Positions 46,141-59,049 of a DNA stretch of 64,000 nt are shown here, one piece after another; position 1 is the stretch's first letter, and each line of letters begins with the position of its first letter. The notes beneath the pieces were generated by a model that saw only the letters and a list, made by a program, of their open reading frames with translations, ran no database searches and was not told where the DNA came from. Made by a program: the position numbers and the translations under genes. Origin of the DNA: Marsupella aquatica (Eukaryota; Marchantiophyta); contig OZ316891.1 in the NCBI GenBank assembly GCA_973895155.1, positions 2,108,001 through 2,172,000 on the forward strand. The letters run 5' to 3'.

Positions 46141-47282
46141 GTTGACCATAGTCTTTCTGGAAAGCATGGTTGGTCACTCCATGAAGGAAAAACTTGTTAG
46201 AGTGCCTGTGATAAGAAGGTCTGACCGACAAGGGGCCTATTAGGTAACAAACGTTATTTAGGGGCCCATCAGGTAAGAAAGGTTTACCAAAGCGCCCATC
46301 AAGCATATATCTCGCTAAAACTTATGATTGGATATTGGTTTTCTCCAAGCACATTCTGGTAGTTGCTATAGATCATCATGACAAGTCCATTCCAGAATTA
46401 TTGGCCTATGGTTGCACCATGTCAGCTGTTTCCACCACAAAAAACAAATGGGAATGTTTAGTGGGGACAAACATGATGGTCCATGTTTGTCGCAATGCCA
46501 ACAAAAATGGTTAAACCCAGGAATGGCGAAAACTTCAGAAAGTTGAAAATTAACATTCAAAATAACAAAGAACAAAAAGGTAACCGGTTGGAACCATTTT
46601 ATTTACTTTTTGAATTATAATAAATCATTTCTTTAGATGTATTTGTGTTTACTTAAAAATTATCGATGACTAAATCTAACTGTTAGATCTGATTGATTAA
46701 TTAATGCATTTGATCAATAGTTGCAAACAACAACAATGGTGTACACAACGGTCACATTCCAGAAAAGATGCATGTCATCAATTTTTTTGATAAACAACAT
46801 CAAATGCTGATAATTAACTGACGATGTACACTTTAAATCAGCAGTACTCTAAGTCAGTCAGTTATTAATTTTGGATTTCTTTTCGTGCTAGTAGGGTACA
46901 TTAGCATTCTAAGATACATCAATAGATTTTTGGCCATAATTTTGTCCTCACAATCCTGTTTGGGCTGAGATTTTGCTACATAGCTTGGGACCTACGTACT
47001 AAATCAATTTGAAGAAAAATGGATAACCCAAAACTCACTAGTGACTCTCATTAATTAAACCAATAAAATGAAAGAGATTGAAGGGAAAAAGTTAAGTGAG
47101 GATTGGGGACAAAAGAAAGATAGAAAATGGGTGGAGCTTAGGGTGGGTAAGGAGGGGAAAGAAATCGGGGTTGCAAGTTTCTGTTTAATTGAGCTTTTCT
47201 TGAACTTTAACACTAATTATGTTCCCACATCTATTGAGCATTAGTTAGGGTTAGCCACTTATTTACTGAAATTTTGTATGTT

Positions 47283-47405
47283 CATTGACTAGATGGATTG
47301 AATTCTACTAGGGAGACATGGGTGATAGGTCTTTTTTGCACGAATTGCATAAAAACTCCAACAAGAGGGACCGGCAATAGAAAATACAAAGGTGGTCGGG
47401 AATCA
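47283..47405. repeat. Second copy of the dispersed repeat at 44.95-45.07 kb
   Basis: CATTGACTAGATGGATTGAA, TTCTACTAGGGAGACATGGG and GCACGAATTGCATA parallel 44955-45040 in the same order and orientation. Confidence 0.6.
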
Positions 47406-49691
47406 TTGATTTAGTCTTTATATGTCAGAATATTATAAGGTTTTGGAAAGAATGTTTATTTTACTCCTTTGGGCACTTTGTTGGTACTGCGAAGCATCAC
47501 CCGACCCTTCCAACACTAAAAGTGATCCGATGAGCCCAAATTTCAATGGTCGATGGTCTCTTTTCTGTATTTGGCGAGAGCGTTGTTCAATCTGGCAAAT
47601 GTCCCCAAGGTCTATGAGAAAGGAAATAGGAAGGACCCACCTAATACTTAGTTATGAATATTAGGTGTTAATAATTTTCAAATATGAATTACTCACTACA
47701 ACGATCGTGTCATCTTGGCTAGTGCAAAAACTAAACTATTATTAAAATTCCAGACTCAACTAACAAAATATTTTAGATTCCTTATGAAGCATTGCATAAT
47801 TGTGTGATGCAAATTTAAGAATGTTTTGAGCACTTTGATGTAAACACTGACTTTCCAGTGTATTGTGATTTTGAAAATGTAACACATAACAAGTATTAAA
47901 ACATACATAAGTAAGGGTCCCAAACTAATTACTAACCCCCATGGGAAGCTCCTTCCAAAATACTTGGAAGCACATGCTGCCACATCAGCACTATTGATCA
48001 CAAACTAGTATGTGGATCCAGTTCAATTTTTTTTACACATTGGTAATATTGTATTTGTTTGTTTTACTAGTTCTCTTTCCTGGTCTTTCCTAGTCATCAA
48101 GTTTGCCAAAACTCTATGATGTGCACAAATACACTGCCAAGAATTTGGAAGGAGCTTTTAGCGTGGTACATAATATTGTCAGCCTTTGTTTGTCTCCACC
48201 TTTCTCAAATTCTTTTCACTTCTCTGTGTAATTCACATTGCAACTCTTCACTATAGCTATCACCTTGCTTGTTCGAGTGACAAATTATTCATCACAAGGG
48301 TGAGCAACAAACTATCTTGGAGGCAAGGAGCTAGGCAATCACCTGCACTTCATTGTCTCGCAACATTTTTGTGCAATGGATAACTACGCATTGGACTTGT
48401 CTATAAAATTATAAGATGTTTTTTAAAGTATCTGAAGTTTGGATAATAAAAGTTGACATCACTAGCAAACAAATTCATAAACTCAAAAACTATTCATAGC
48501 ATTGGTTTTTTAATTGTTTTATGGGGAGATAAGTATACTTTTTGTTTGGAAAATGTACTTTATTCATCATGATTTGTCTAGTAATGACAAAAACAAAGTT
48601 CTCATCAATTTTAATTGCTGGCAAATGGAACAAAGAAAAAAACCATAAGTGTATAATCATAATGATCATGTTGGGAAGAGACTAACTTTATATAGAGCCA
48701 CCTTCATGAGAGGAGAAACATACTGATTTCATTTCTGTTTTATAAATGTATGTTTTACTAATCAATAGAAAGTCATAGCCTTATTTTTGTAGAGATTTTA
48801 TAATAATAGAATAATTTAATGTTTTGAGAATAGTTGGTTATTCTTGAATGTGTAAGTGAGTTTGAGATTATGCTTATGACTTTTTTAGTGTGCATTCAAG
48901 GAATATGTTTGAATGAGGCCTGGGGGGAGCTACACTCAAGTGGCATACAAGATTTTTTTTAAGATTTCTCATGGTGACTACCATCAAGGTAAATGTTTAT
49001 ATCAGTGCATATTTTTTATGACTAGAATTTGTGTTTATTGTTATTTGTGAAGTGACTTGGTATTTTGTCCATTCAATTGACATGAGCAATTTTGTGTGAG
49101 TTTGTAGATAAATTTTGGCATCACTAAGAAACAACCCCAAGCTATCATCTAAGCTTGAAATAGAGGTTTGTTTTTTGTTTTTTTCCCCATTGAATAAGTG
49201 TGATTGCTAAAGTTGTTCACTCATAAAGCTAAATCAAGCATGGACATCTATAATCTAAAATCTAATTTTCACACATGTTATATTTATCATAATAGTGTTT
49301 ATTTTCAAATAAATTATCAGAAAAGCTAAAATTTATAGCATTATCATATATGGATGTGCAAATATAAGTATATTATTTATTTACCACAACACTTAGAGCT
49401 TCTATTTGAATCAACACAATAGATTTATGCAATCTTAACAAAACTATAAGTATTCATAATTTGCAATTTCTTTGTAAAAAGCAATGCTCTTGGTAGGTAG
49501 ATGAGTCTTTTGTAATTGTGTTTCATATTGTTATGATTATCTTAGCACATTACATATTCAGAAAGTGAAACTTTCCCTTTGTTGGATTCCAAAAATGGAG
49601 AAGTTAGCTCTTTGTACCTAAAGGTATTCACTTAAGTTTACTATCAATCAGGTACTATAATTATAAGGTGCATATCATATTATTTGAGTTA

Positions 49692-50215
49692 AGGCAATAA
49701 ACTATAGTACGCACATATGCAAAGGTCGGTGTAATGTTTGACCCCAATTATAACTTCAAAATCAATATAAGGTTACAAGTTAAGGCATTCTGTTACACAC
49801 ATCCACAAGGGTCGGTGTATTGTTTGACCCCAATTGTACCTTCAAAATCAATATAAAGTTACAAGTTAAGGCATCTTGGTACACACATCTGCAAGGGTCG
49901 GTGTACTGTTTGACCCTAGTTGTAACTTATAAAATCAATATAAGGTAACTACAAGTTAAGACACTATGGTACACACATTTACAAGGGTTAGTGTACTGCT
50001 TGACCCTAGTTGTAACTTCAAAATCAAACTAAGGTTATCTGGGAAGGTTACAAGTCAAGGCATTTTGGTACACACATCTACAAGGGTGGGTATAATGTTT
50101 GACCCCATTTGTAACTTTAAAATCAATAAGGTCATAAATTAAGGCAATTGGTACACATGTATTCAAGGGTTTGAGTATTGTTTGACAAGTTGTAACTTAA
50201 AAACAAGGTTATAAT
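49692..50215. repeat. Six-copy tandem repeat, unit 84-99 bp
   Basis: Copies start AAGGCA or AAGACA at 49692, 49783, 49869, 49959, 50058 and 50142. Each has a GGTACACACAT word, CAAGGGTCGGTGTA(A/C)TG, TTTGACCCCA(A/G)TTGTAAC and TCAAAATCAATATAAGG. The last copy is the most diverged. Confidence 0.9.
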
Positions 50216-50689
50216 ACTCTAGAGTTTACATTCCAAAAATCTAACATTCAATACCATTTCAAAACAATATTTTCATAACTAGACCCTTTCACATGTTAAC
50301 ATCTTAATAATCCTTGCATTAAATTTCAATGTAAGCTTCCCATGACCAAACCCTCGCTTATTCACCCCACCTTCCTCATGATCTTTCACCCCTACTTATA
50401 TTTTAGTATTCTTTCCCAATTTACTTGTGTGGCGTCAAGAGGTTGAGAGAATGCTTTATATGTTGCTTACCAAGCTTATTTATTTATTTATTTTATTGCA
50501 ATTAAATTTCCTTTTAAAATATACTTTATACCCAACCTGGAGATTTTTCAAATATTGATTTTTTTCAAAGCCCACATATTGCCCAAGTTCTTCTTATTCT
50601 TTAGGCACCATAAAGGGCATAATCTAGTTATGTCAACATCCAAGCATGGATAGGTTTAGTTTGATAGAGTTGTTTGTGTTGAGAAGTGA

Positions 50690-50945
50690 TATTACTCTTC
50701 ACACGAGGCATCACACACAAAAGTAATATAGATCACTGAATTCAAAACATCTAATGGTATAAAAGTCCTTTTTGAGCTAAGAGACCACACGAGTATTCAC
50801 ACACAAAATGAATCTGGATGGTTGGATTCATAACATCTAACGGTATGAAAGCTCATTTTCAGTTGAGAGGCCACACGAGCCTTCACACAAGTCTTCACAC
50901 ACAAAATGGATGTAGATCGTTCGATTCAAACCATCTAATGGCTGG
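50690..50945. repeat. Three-copy tandem repeat, about 85-95 bp
   Basis: CACACACAAAA(T)GAAT, (G/A)T(T/C)(G/C)(G/A)ATTCA(A)AAC, CATCTAA(T/C)GGTAT(A/G)AAAG, TTTTTGAGCTAAGAG/TTTTCAGTTGAGAG and CCACACGAG recur in order three times. No terminal structure is visible. Confidence 0.8.
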
Positions 50946-53900
50946 ATATTTACGGGGTGACATGGAATTTTGACAAAATTTTCAGATTTACAGAAGTCTC
51001 TAACTGGATCCGTAACAAGAAGGGTTCTTTATATAAAAAATACCAAACAAGATTATATGCGTTTGAGACAAGTAGAAACAAATAGTTAGACCTTGTAATT
51101 ATACAAACAATGGAAAACTAAAAAGTAACTTTTCAAATAAACAAAGAAAGGGGTGTCTGAAACGAAAATAACCTTTGGATGGATTGTTTTCCTGTAGATT
51201 GTATGAGTTTTCCATTTAATTATCAATTTTTGGAATAACCATGGGTAGAAAGAAATGCTTCAACTACTGTAACATTTACCAAGGTAACGGCATAAACCCC
51301 ATCGGCTACTATGGACAAAATAACACCAAGGGAACATAAGAAACCCTTCTGCTTCTATAACACATTTTGCATGACCTCTATGGACCTAGGAGTACCAAGG
51401 GAAGTTGTGCATGGACTACTATCATCAAATATCTACTTTTTTTTTCTCTCATCTCCATATTCAAAGCTATTCAGTATGCAATTTTTCATGTGCTCTAACT
51501 TAGTTGTTGAATAACATTAAACTTAAATAACCATTGTTGAATAATATCATACTTAAATAACCAAGGGGTACTCGAACTAATTGTGGGTTCACTTAGACAT
51601 CACACATATCTAGAAATAAAGTATGATGTGTCTAAGTGCAGGCTCCAGGAGCAGACAACCCAAGCCGGCACTTATGCATGTGTGCACACTATATTATAGT
51701 ACATAGTACATGGAATATAATTTAGGCACATTTCCATACTTGCAGGCTGCACTATCCGATAAGTGCATGGAAATTGATTATCCATTTCCTCGCATGCAGT
51801 CAAGTCATCCACATGGGACTTCTCAAACGGCAAACCCTCAGGCTGCACAATAGACCTGCTTAAGTGCATACTCACTCTTGTAACCAAAATCTACTTATGT
51901 ATTACTTATATAGTGACATCCACCTACACTTACAAAAGGTTCATTTTTTGGTGCATTTAGAAAAGAAAGTGTTGCAATATTAGGGGACTACATGACGGGT
52001 CTACAATTACTCACAGAATGCAATGATACACAGTGCACTTATGCACGAAAGACTCTAATGTGAAAAATACACATCATCCACAAGTTCTTTAGTGATTGGA
52101 TGTTATAAATCTAAGGATTCTCATTCGTCTGGTAAACACTTGTGCGACTTTTCTGTTGAAAACGTCCTTTATAAATTTGAGCAACTGAACAAGACGAATT
52201 TTCTTTGGGTCCATATGAAGCATCACTATGGCTTTGATACTACCAAAGATCCATTCAAGAGATCCTCATTAGCCACAAGATGTGCTACACGTGTTTCTCC
52301 AGGGATGGGCATCTGGGGTGTACGCACGGCCCATGAATCTCAGCCGTTGATTGCATGCTGCTCTCATATCTTGGGGATTTGATTTTTCTGTATTGTTTTT
52401 TCTGCTCACCTGCTCACTGTTGAAAAGGTCTCCGTGAAACCCTACGAGATAATTATACTCCCTTTTCCGGTTCTTTTGTTAATGATATATACTCCCTGTT
52501 TTTCCTTCACATGCTAACCTTTTCTCAGCAGAAAAAAGCATTATGTGGCTTTTGGTTTTTCTTGCTGGGGAGGATAACTCAGAAGTACAGGTTAACAATG
52601 TACCGTGATTCGGGCCGTGATTTTGTTGATTATTTCTGGACACCTTTGATAGGGTTGCTTCCCACAAGTGATACTCACCAATCACCCATCTGCAAAGGGT
52701 GTCAAACAAAAAATAAATTGATGGGGCCTTAATTTAGTAGTTAAGATTATGGATAGAAAAAATTATGGACTACCAAATTCATGATCCATTAACTTTGTAC
52801 CATAAAGATTGGTCATATACCATGACCATATGTCACTGAAGAGGCTAGCGAAAAAAAACCAAAAGAAAAATTACAAAACCCTGTGAAACTGCTATGGCCA
52901 TTTGTTTGTGGCTAAAAGCCATCATACTTAACTATGAAGCTTTGAGTCACCCTGATGTCAAAGAATCCATATGTTCTCACAACATCTCCATGGAGTTCAT
53001 AGTTCCTAACAAGGACAACTCTAGGGTTCACCTGTGCCTTGTCTCACCAAAGTAAACTAGAGATACTTTTTGTTCTGAAGGTAGACTCCCTAAGAGAAAC
53101 GTATGGAAATGATGAGTAAATGGAAAACCCTTGAATGAAGGAGCCTCTGTTTGTAAATGTCTGGACCACCCTGAGGTCTACAATTTTAGAAAAAATAAGT
53201 CACTCATTTGCATTTGCTTAAGCCCATTACTTGCCATGTAGGATCAATAGACACGTGGCCCCAATTTTTGTGAAGCCAACTGCAACAATTCTCACTCATT
53301 GGACACTTCTGATTTAATTTCAGAGAGAATAAAAAGAAGAAAAGGAGCCCCATGTTTTGTAACGCCACCCTACTCTATCAATGATCACACCCACCGTCTC
53401 CACGTTTGCTCCCCCACCTTCACTAAAGAAACTTATGCTTAAATGACCCCTGGACATGTTGGATTATGTTCAGAGGTTAGTACCTTGCAACAAGAGAGTC
53501 TTCCAATCAAACCCTTGTTGGTGTTCTTCATCCAAAATGCCCCTACGGACTGGGTTGTTGGGATTGACATCCACCAGCAACCAATAGAATATCGCTCTGC
53601 AAATCTTCCTAAACAATGATGATACTTTTGGGGGTCCACAGTCTAGAGTGAAGCCTCGAGAGTGTAACTTTGTGCCAGCACTGAAGTTGGGGTGGGAGTG
53701 GAAAATTAGTGGCTTGAATGCAGTCCTCACTCGACTAGTCGACTGACGTTCAAAGAAGGGGCGCTAAGCCTACTGTAGTTTATAGTAATCTTGGAAATTG
53801 TGTTCAAGGTCAGAGTAAACTTTACTTTGACTCCTGAATTGAGGCCTCCCTAGAGTCCCAATACAGCCACGTCTATCCATCTATCTACACAATTTGTTCA

Positions 53901-54974
53901 TTGTGATTGAAACCTAATATATTTGTCGTCTATCTATCCAGTCCTTAATAGAGTCTTTATTAGTTTGCACTGTGGTCCGTGTGGAGTGAATGTGGATCCC
54001 TTTTTAGCACATGACCCTCATACTCTACAATGCTACGGGACCACACCAACAAGTACAAGCTACCAACCAATGCTTCAACCCTAAAGCACCCCCACAAGAG
54101 TCTAGTCTAAGACAGGATATGTGCTGGAATGTGCTGTGGTAGTTTCCTTTGCTGTTAACGACTCGGACCGAATCATCATCTGAGAGGCCAATTTTTAAAA
54201 TATTCTAGGTTCCTACCCATGGATAGCTTGGCTTACTACTAGGGGACTAATGAACGGTAACTACTGTACCTATATCTTGGCTATCTGGCTATTTTGGCAG
54301 TATTTAGTCTGTGCTAATAAGTAGCCACAGACTCTTATTGGTCCTAATCTTGTGCCAAGTGCCACTATTTACTGCCACATTCAGATACAAGAGTATGACA
54401 CTACCTGACGGATGGTGTAGTGAGTGTCACTCAAAGTCGTTGTAGTCACTTCAAAAATATAGAATATAAAAAGTTGTTGTCACTTGCAACATAACTCTGG
54501 CGACACAAATAGATTTTGGGAGACACTAACCATACTGTAAAGAGTATACTTTATTCTTGGCATTTGGATTTAGTGAAATCATTACCCACTCAACGAAATC
54601 AGACAAGATTGCAGTACTTTACTTAGGCCTTAGGGACATCAAATTTTATCTTTTGTATATTGCTTGATTTTATGGTTTGTTGCATCTTTATGAAAATTAG
54701 AGCCAGCTCTAAACTTGTCCTTCTCTCTTCCTCTGTTCCTCAGGATATGTTCGTTAAAGGGAAACTTTTTGCATGCTCGGGATATGGGTTTGTCCTTTCC
54801 CCTGTTGGTATCTTTTGGCACTAGCGTCCTTGGCTCATTTTATTTAGCTCCCTTCACCAAAGCTTTTCGTCCTCTTCCCAAGCCAAAAGTAGGCCCGAAA
54901 GTAGGTGACTAAACTTGTGTTTTCACGACCATACATTGCACAAAGTAGTCACTACAGAAAATTCTCAAAAGAAA
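50946..54974. other. Non-genic stretch
   Basis: No family is recognised. The longest open frame (52092-52382, 96 codons, with NVLYKFEQLNKTNFLWVH) has no domain I can name and no supporting splice or start context. I see no structured RNA or terminal repeats. Confidence 0.45.
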
Positions 54975-55085
54975 CATTGCACTTTGTTTGGCCCTTTCTG
55001 TAAAACTTTTGTCCGCTTTTTGGTTGCACTTGGAAAGAAAAACAAGGACGTTATATTTACAAATAGGGCCAAACAAAGTACAATG
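54975..55085. repeat. 111-bp inverted-repeat hairpin (MITE-like)
   Basis: The left end CATTGCACTTTGTTTGGCCC (continuing TTTCTGTAAA) pairs with the right end, TTTACAAATAGGGCCAAACA followed by AAGTACAATG. About 27 of 30 bases are complementary across a 51-base centre. It is either a miniature inverted-repeat element or the fold of a small-RNA hairpin. Flanking target duplications are unclear. Confidence 0.8.
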
Positions 55086-55812
55086 AAAGGACATCGAAAA
55101 GGGGTCCAAAGGGGACAAATACGAAACTCAAAATAAGTGAGCAAAAGGAAACCCCAAAACACTAGAAAATTAAGAGGAAAAGAAAGGATATTTGAAAGAA
55201 GGCATGAGTTGAAGATAGAGAGGAGAAGTCAATTTTGCACGAAGGGGAGTCAGAGACAACAGGAGTAACATAGAGACGAAAGGTGAAACTAGCATGGACA
55301 AGGGCAAAAGGGGTCATCCAATAAAATTGGAACGATACAAAGAACTAAAGAAGATTAGCTTGGCCCCTGTGCAAGGACGACATCCACAAATAGAGAAATG
55401 GTCCAAATTTATTAAAAATAAAAAATAAAATGGACAAGAGTTCAAAGAGAAGGCACAAGTTGTGAAAATGGGCAGGAGAGTGGATGACGCCAGCCTAGAA
55501 CTTGGACAACGTGTGGTATGTTGTTATACCCTTCCAACATCATAACTTTGGACACAATCCAGGCTCAGCTTGGGGTTGATGATGTAAAAATGACTCCATA
55601 TTTTTCCACCCCCAAGAGGGACCATAAGTAGGAAGCTGAGCTCGAAGCTGAGACATCTTAAAGATTGCATGTCATCTGGACCATGGGTGAATTGACAAGC
55701 ATTGCAATGCCATGTCTAAGTCTAAGGGAACAACGTATACTAACGTCTTCTACTATTGCATTTAGTGTAGTAATGCGAGATGAGATCTCACATAATTTCA
55801 GTCATAGTGGCA
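55086..55812. other. Non-genic stretch between hairpin and foldback element
   Basis: Purine-rich (AGGAAAAG/GGAGAA words) from 55130 to 55500. No gene or repeat recognised. Confidence 0.45.
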
Positions 55813-56790
55813 GGAGGGATATGCTTAATAGACTCACTCCTGGAGATAGTTTGCTTGATCAGCCCCCTGGAAACATTTTTGCCCCAATCAACCCCCTCTT
55901 TATGATCCATAACCTTTGTTCTTCTATAATTTATTATAAAGAGAGTTTTTGCCTTACAAAGACCAAATTGGGTCACTTGTCATTGTAGCCATTTCAACCA
56001 CGAACCATGCTCAGAATCATAGTGACTGAGCGTTGTCAAGCCGCAACTGTTCCCGGGCCCTCGCCCGGACCGCAAACTGAACTGTAGGCGTTGAATGTTT
56101 GCGCCGCTTATACATCGACATCATTCCACATTTTTTTGATATCCTCCCATTCTGTTTTTCTTGCCCACGCTTGAACGGTGACGACTTCTCAGCGGCTTTT
56201 CATGAGGGGCATGGTTCCCATGTACAACTGAAGTGAGGTTTAAGGAATGGGAGGATATAAAAAACCCTAAATACCCCTTCATATGGAGAGTTTCTATAAA
56301 TTAATTGGTAATGTCCGATCATGATTCAGTCATGATTGATATGAATGCACTCAGCAAAAACCAGGGCTAGCTATAAAGTAGTAAGACAATCACATGAAAG
56401 GATAATAAAAAAATCTGGATATCAAAAAAATGTTGAATGATGTCTATAAAGCAAAGACATTCATGTCAATGTCTTTGCATGAGAATAACCCTAATGTTGA
56501 TGTATAAGCGGCGCAAACGTTCAACGCCTACAGTTCAGTTTGTGGCCCGGGAATGGTTGCGGCTTGAAAACGCTCGGTCACTGTGATTCTGAGCATGGTT
56601 CGTGGTTGAAATGACTACAGTGACAAGTGATCCAATTTTGTCTTTGTAAGGCAAAAACTCACTTTATAAGAACTTTTAGAAGAACAAAAGGTACGGATCA
56701 TAAAGAGGAGGTCGATTGGGGCAAAAATGTTTCCAGGGGGCTGATCAAGAAAACTATCACCAGGAGAGGGTCTATTGAGCATATCCCTCC
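55813..56790. mobile_element. Foldback-type inverted repeat, arms about 330 and 370 bp
   Basis: The left arm (55813-56144) starts GGAGGGATATGC and continues GATCAGCCCCCTGGAAACAT, TTTTGCCTTACAAAGAC, TTTCAACCACGAACCATGCT, AACTGAACTGTAGGCGTTGAA and TTTGCGCCGCTTATACATC. It is matched in reverse complement by the right arm (56417-56790). The 272-base centre has its own smaller inverted pair, ATATCCTCCCATTC (56139-56152) and GAATGGGAGGATAT (about 56247-56260). The arms differ by point changes and two indels. No coding capacity is seen. The single-arm sequence also flanks the copia insertion, so this is a dispersed family. Confidence 0.85.
56451..56478. repeat. Small palindrome in the right foldback arm
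   Basis: GCAAAGACAT and ATGTCTTTGC are perfect inverted repeats around an 8-base loop. They lie within a stretch of about 45 bases that the left arm lacks. Confidence 0.85.
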
Positions 56791-59049
56791 AGTGGCAGTC
56801 TGGACAACCTCTACAAGGTGACCTAGCGCTGGTACGTGAGGAGGGGAACAAGTGACTACAGTGAGGGCAGGCGTAGGAAAAGTCATGACCAGCGGCATAT
56901 GTCCACTGCCAGACCATGGCTCCCAAAGAGTAGGGCTGAAACCAATTTGCAAAAGATCTTCAGGGATTTGCAATATGTTTTCTCCCACTTTGTCGGGATG
57001 GGAAGGCCATGCATGACTTTGAGTGTCAAGGGGGAAACTACGAGATGTATGACAAGATTTTTGCAGTAGGGCGTCTCAATACTTGGCCATACTTGCTTGG
57101 ATAATGTCTTCCCCCCTTAACTCAAGACTTACAGAAACTCCTGTAAAAGTTATTGGAGACTATCTTTGGCTACCGTAAGGAAAACCAGCGGGCTCAAAAC
57201 TTCACCAGTAACCTTTACAAATTTCTTGTAACTTGCAGGACAAATCTAAATATCCAGAAATCCGGAAAGCAGCAATTGAACCCACATGACCTTTGCTCCT
57301 TATTTAATGATGGTGTTTCACCGAGAATGAAAGAAACAACATAATATGCTATGAGACTAAGGTGAGGCTGTAACTCCTGCCTTATCAGGTGGGTCAATGC
57401 TACCTTCTCCCATATTTAAAATTCCTTAGCAGGGTCCTATAACTAGAGTTACAAGATAGATCATAAATTTGTAACCTTCAGCACGTCCTAGCTTTGAGAT
57501 GCATTAGTAAGGACACAGATTTCTGAAGAACATGAACTCCAGTGACATTGCAAATCTTCCCATAGGTGCAGGAAGTGAGTAGGTCCAGAAGGAGTGAATG
57601 TGATAATCCCACACAAAGAGTTGATTGTCAAGATCTTCAAACTTATTTAGGATATCCACACATGAGGGCTGGCAAGATTGGCTTCTCTGCTAGGTACACA
57701 TTTATAGACTTTGCCGATGGTTGTTTTAATTTTTCCAACCAAAAAGTTTTCAGTGATACTTAGCCAAAACATATCTTCTGGACTTGTTTCAACACACACC
57801 ACACTTTCCAGCCTCAAATAAAATGCACCTCAAATAAAAAGTTGTTTAGACTACAGTGTCTGGAATTTTGTATTTTGCCCCATTTGCCAAAAGTGCCACG
57901 GTATTGTTCAGGCCCAGAGTTTTTGGCAGGTGTAACTTTTTGCTCTGGGCGCCAATTTTTAACAATTCTTTTGTTCGAGCTAAACTAAGAGTAGTCTATT
58001 GCGAAGGATTAAAAAAGTGATGCCGTAGGTCTCAAGTTTGGGAGCTCAAAACTAAGAGAGAAAAAACAAATCATTGTACCAACTATCTTTGACTTGTTGC
58101 CACCTAGATATGTACATATGACGTATAGATGTACCGTCTCTGCCAAATTTGTGCGAGTCGTGAAAGAATCATACCGAACACATTTCAGTGTATCTTGTTT
58201 CTTGGATTTGTCTAACATGTGACTTTGTGGGGTACTGTACTTTTGAGAACATGAATATTTGCTGGCACCTATATCATGTACATAATTCTTATGTAGGTTG
58301 TGATGGTGTCAGTGTTCCTGCTCGAATCTAAGGCATTCAAACCTTTCGTAAATTCACAATGACAGCGTTTTTGTACAAACCAACCTCACACTATGTTGCA
58401 TCAGCCATTTAGTGCGCCAATAGTGGTGGGTCAAGGAAATTGTTTGGCCATGCTCCTGATAACTTTAGAGACTTTAAACTACCGGCAACTACAGTAGTAT
58501 TTCCAGTTGGTGCATCCCTTCCGGTTGGTGCATCCCTTCTACTGTTCACACACTTTTTCAGAGCACCTTTGTTGTGAGATGGGCGGAATGGCATAGTAAG
58601 TGATCGAACAGCACCTAGGGCTGAAAATGCGAGCGCTGAGTGACCCTGCAGCAGCACAAAGGTTGGGGGCAGGGAAGGCAAGTGCTTGCAAAAGCATGGT
58701 CAATTGGGTGGTGGTTCTCCAAGTTGAAAGTGATTCATGGAGTTCCATCATGTACTCACTTGTCGTTGTCTTTGCCGAGTTTCTTTCTTTCTGATTTGGT
58801 TTGTTTGGGAAAGAAGTTGACAGGCCGGGGAGCACACCTTTTTTGTTTGAAAAGACAATAGTTCCCCACAGAATTCAAACTACCATTGCAATGAAGACCA
58901 GCAGTGAAAAGAGAAAGTAAACTCAAAGGGCCAAGGCACACATCAACCAAAATTAGCCAGATTCCACCTCCTCATAAATCCTTGACCACTTCTTTTTGGG
59001 TCTCATTAGCTACAATAGGTAGTTTCACATCACACCAAAGGGTCCATTA
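56791..59049. other. Non-genic stretch
   Basis: No recognisable gene. A small duplication of GGTTGGTGCATCCCTTC lies at about 58504-58540. Short open frames have no domains. Confidence 0.45.

Larger units (their letters stand above)
45076..49691. other. Long AT-rich non-genic stretch
   Basis: No recognisable gene, RNA gene or complete element. It contains a two-copy tandem repeat (45690-46140) and a dispersed repeat copy (47283-47405), listed separately. Small ORFs (for example 47422-47664) have no domains. Confidence 0.5.

Noticed and set aside
49692-50215. Regular repeat array that could suggest a CRISPR
   Set aside because: The repeat fills the whole unit with no unique spacers, copies are diverged, and the genome is eukaryotic.
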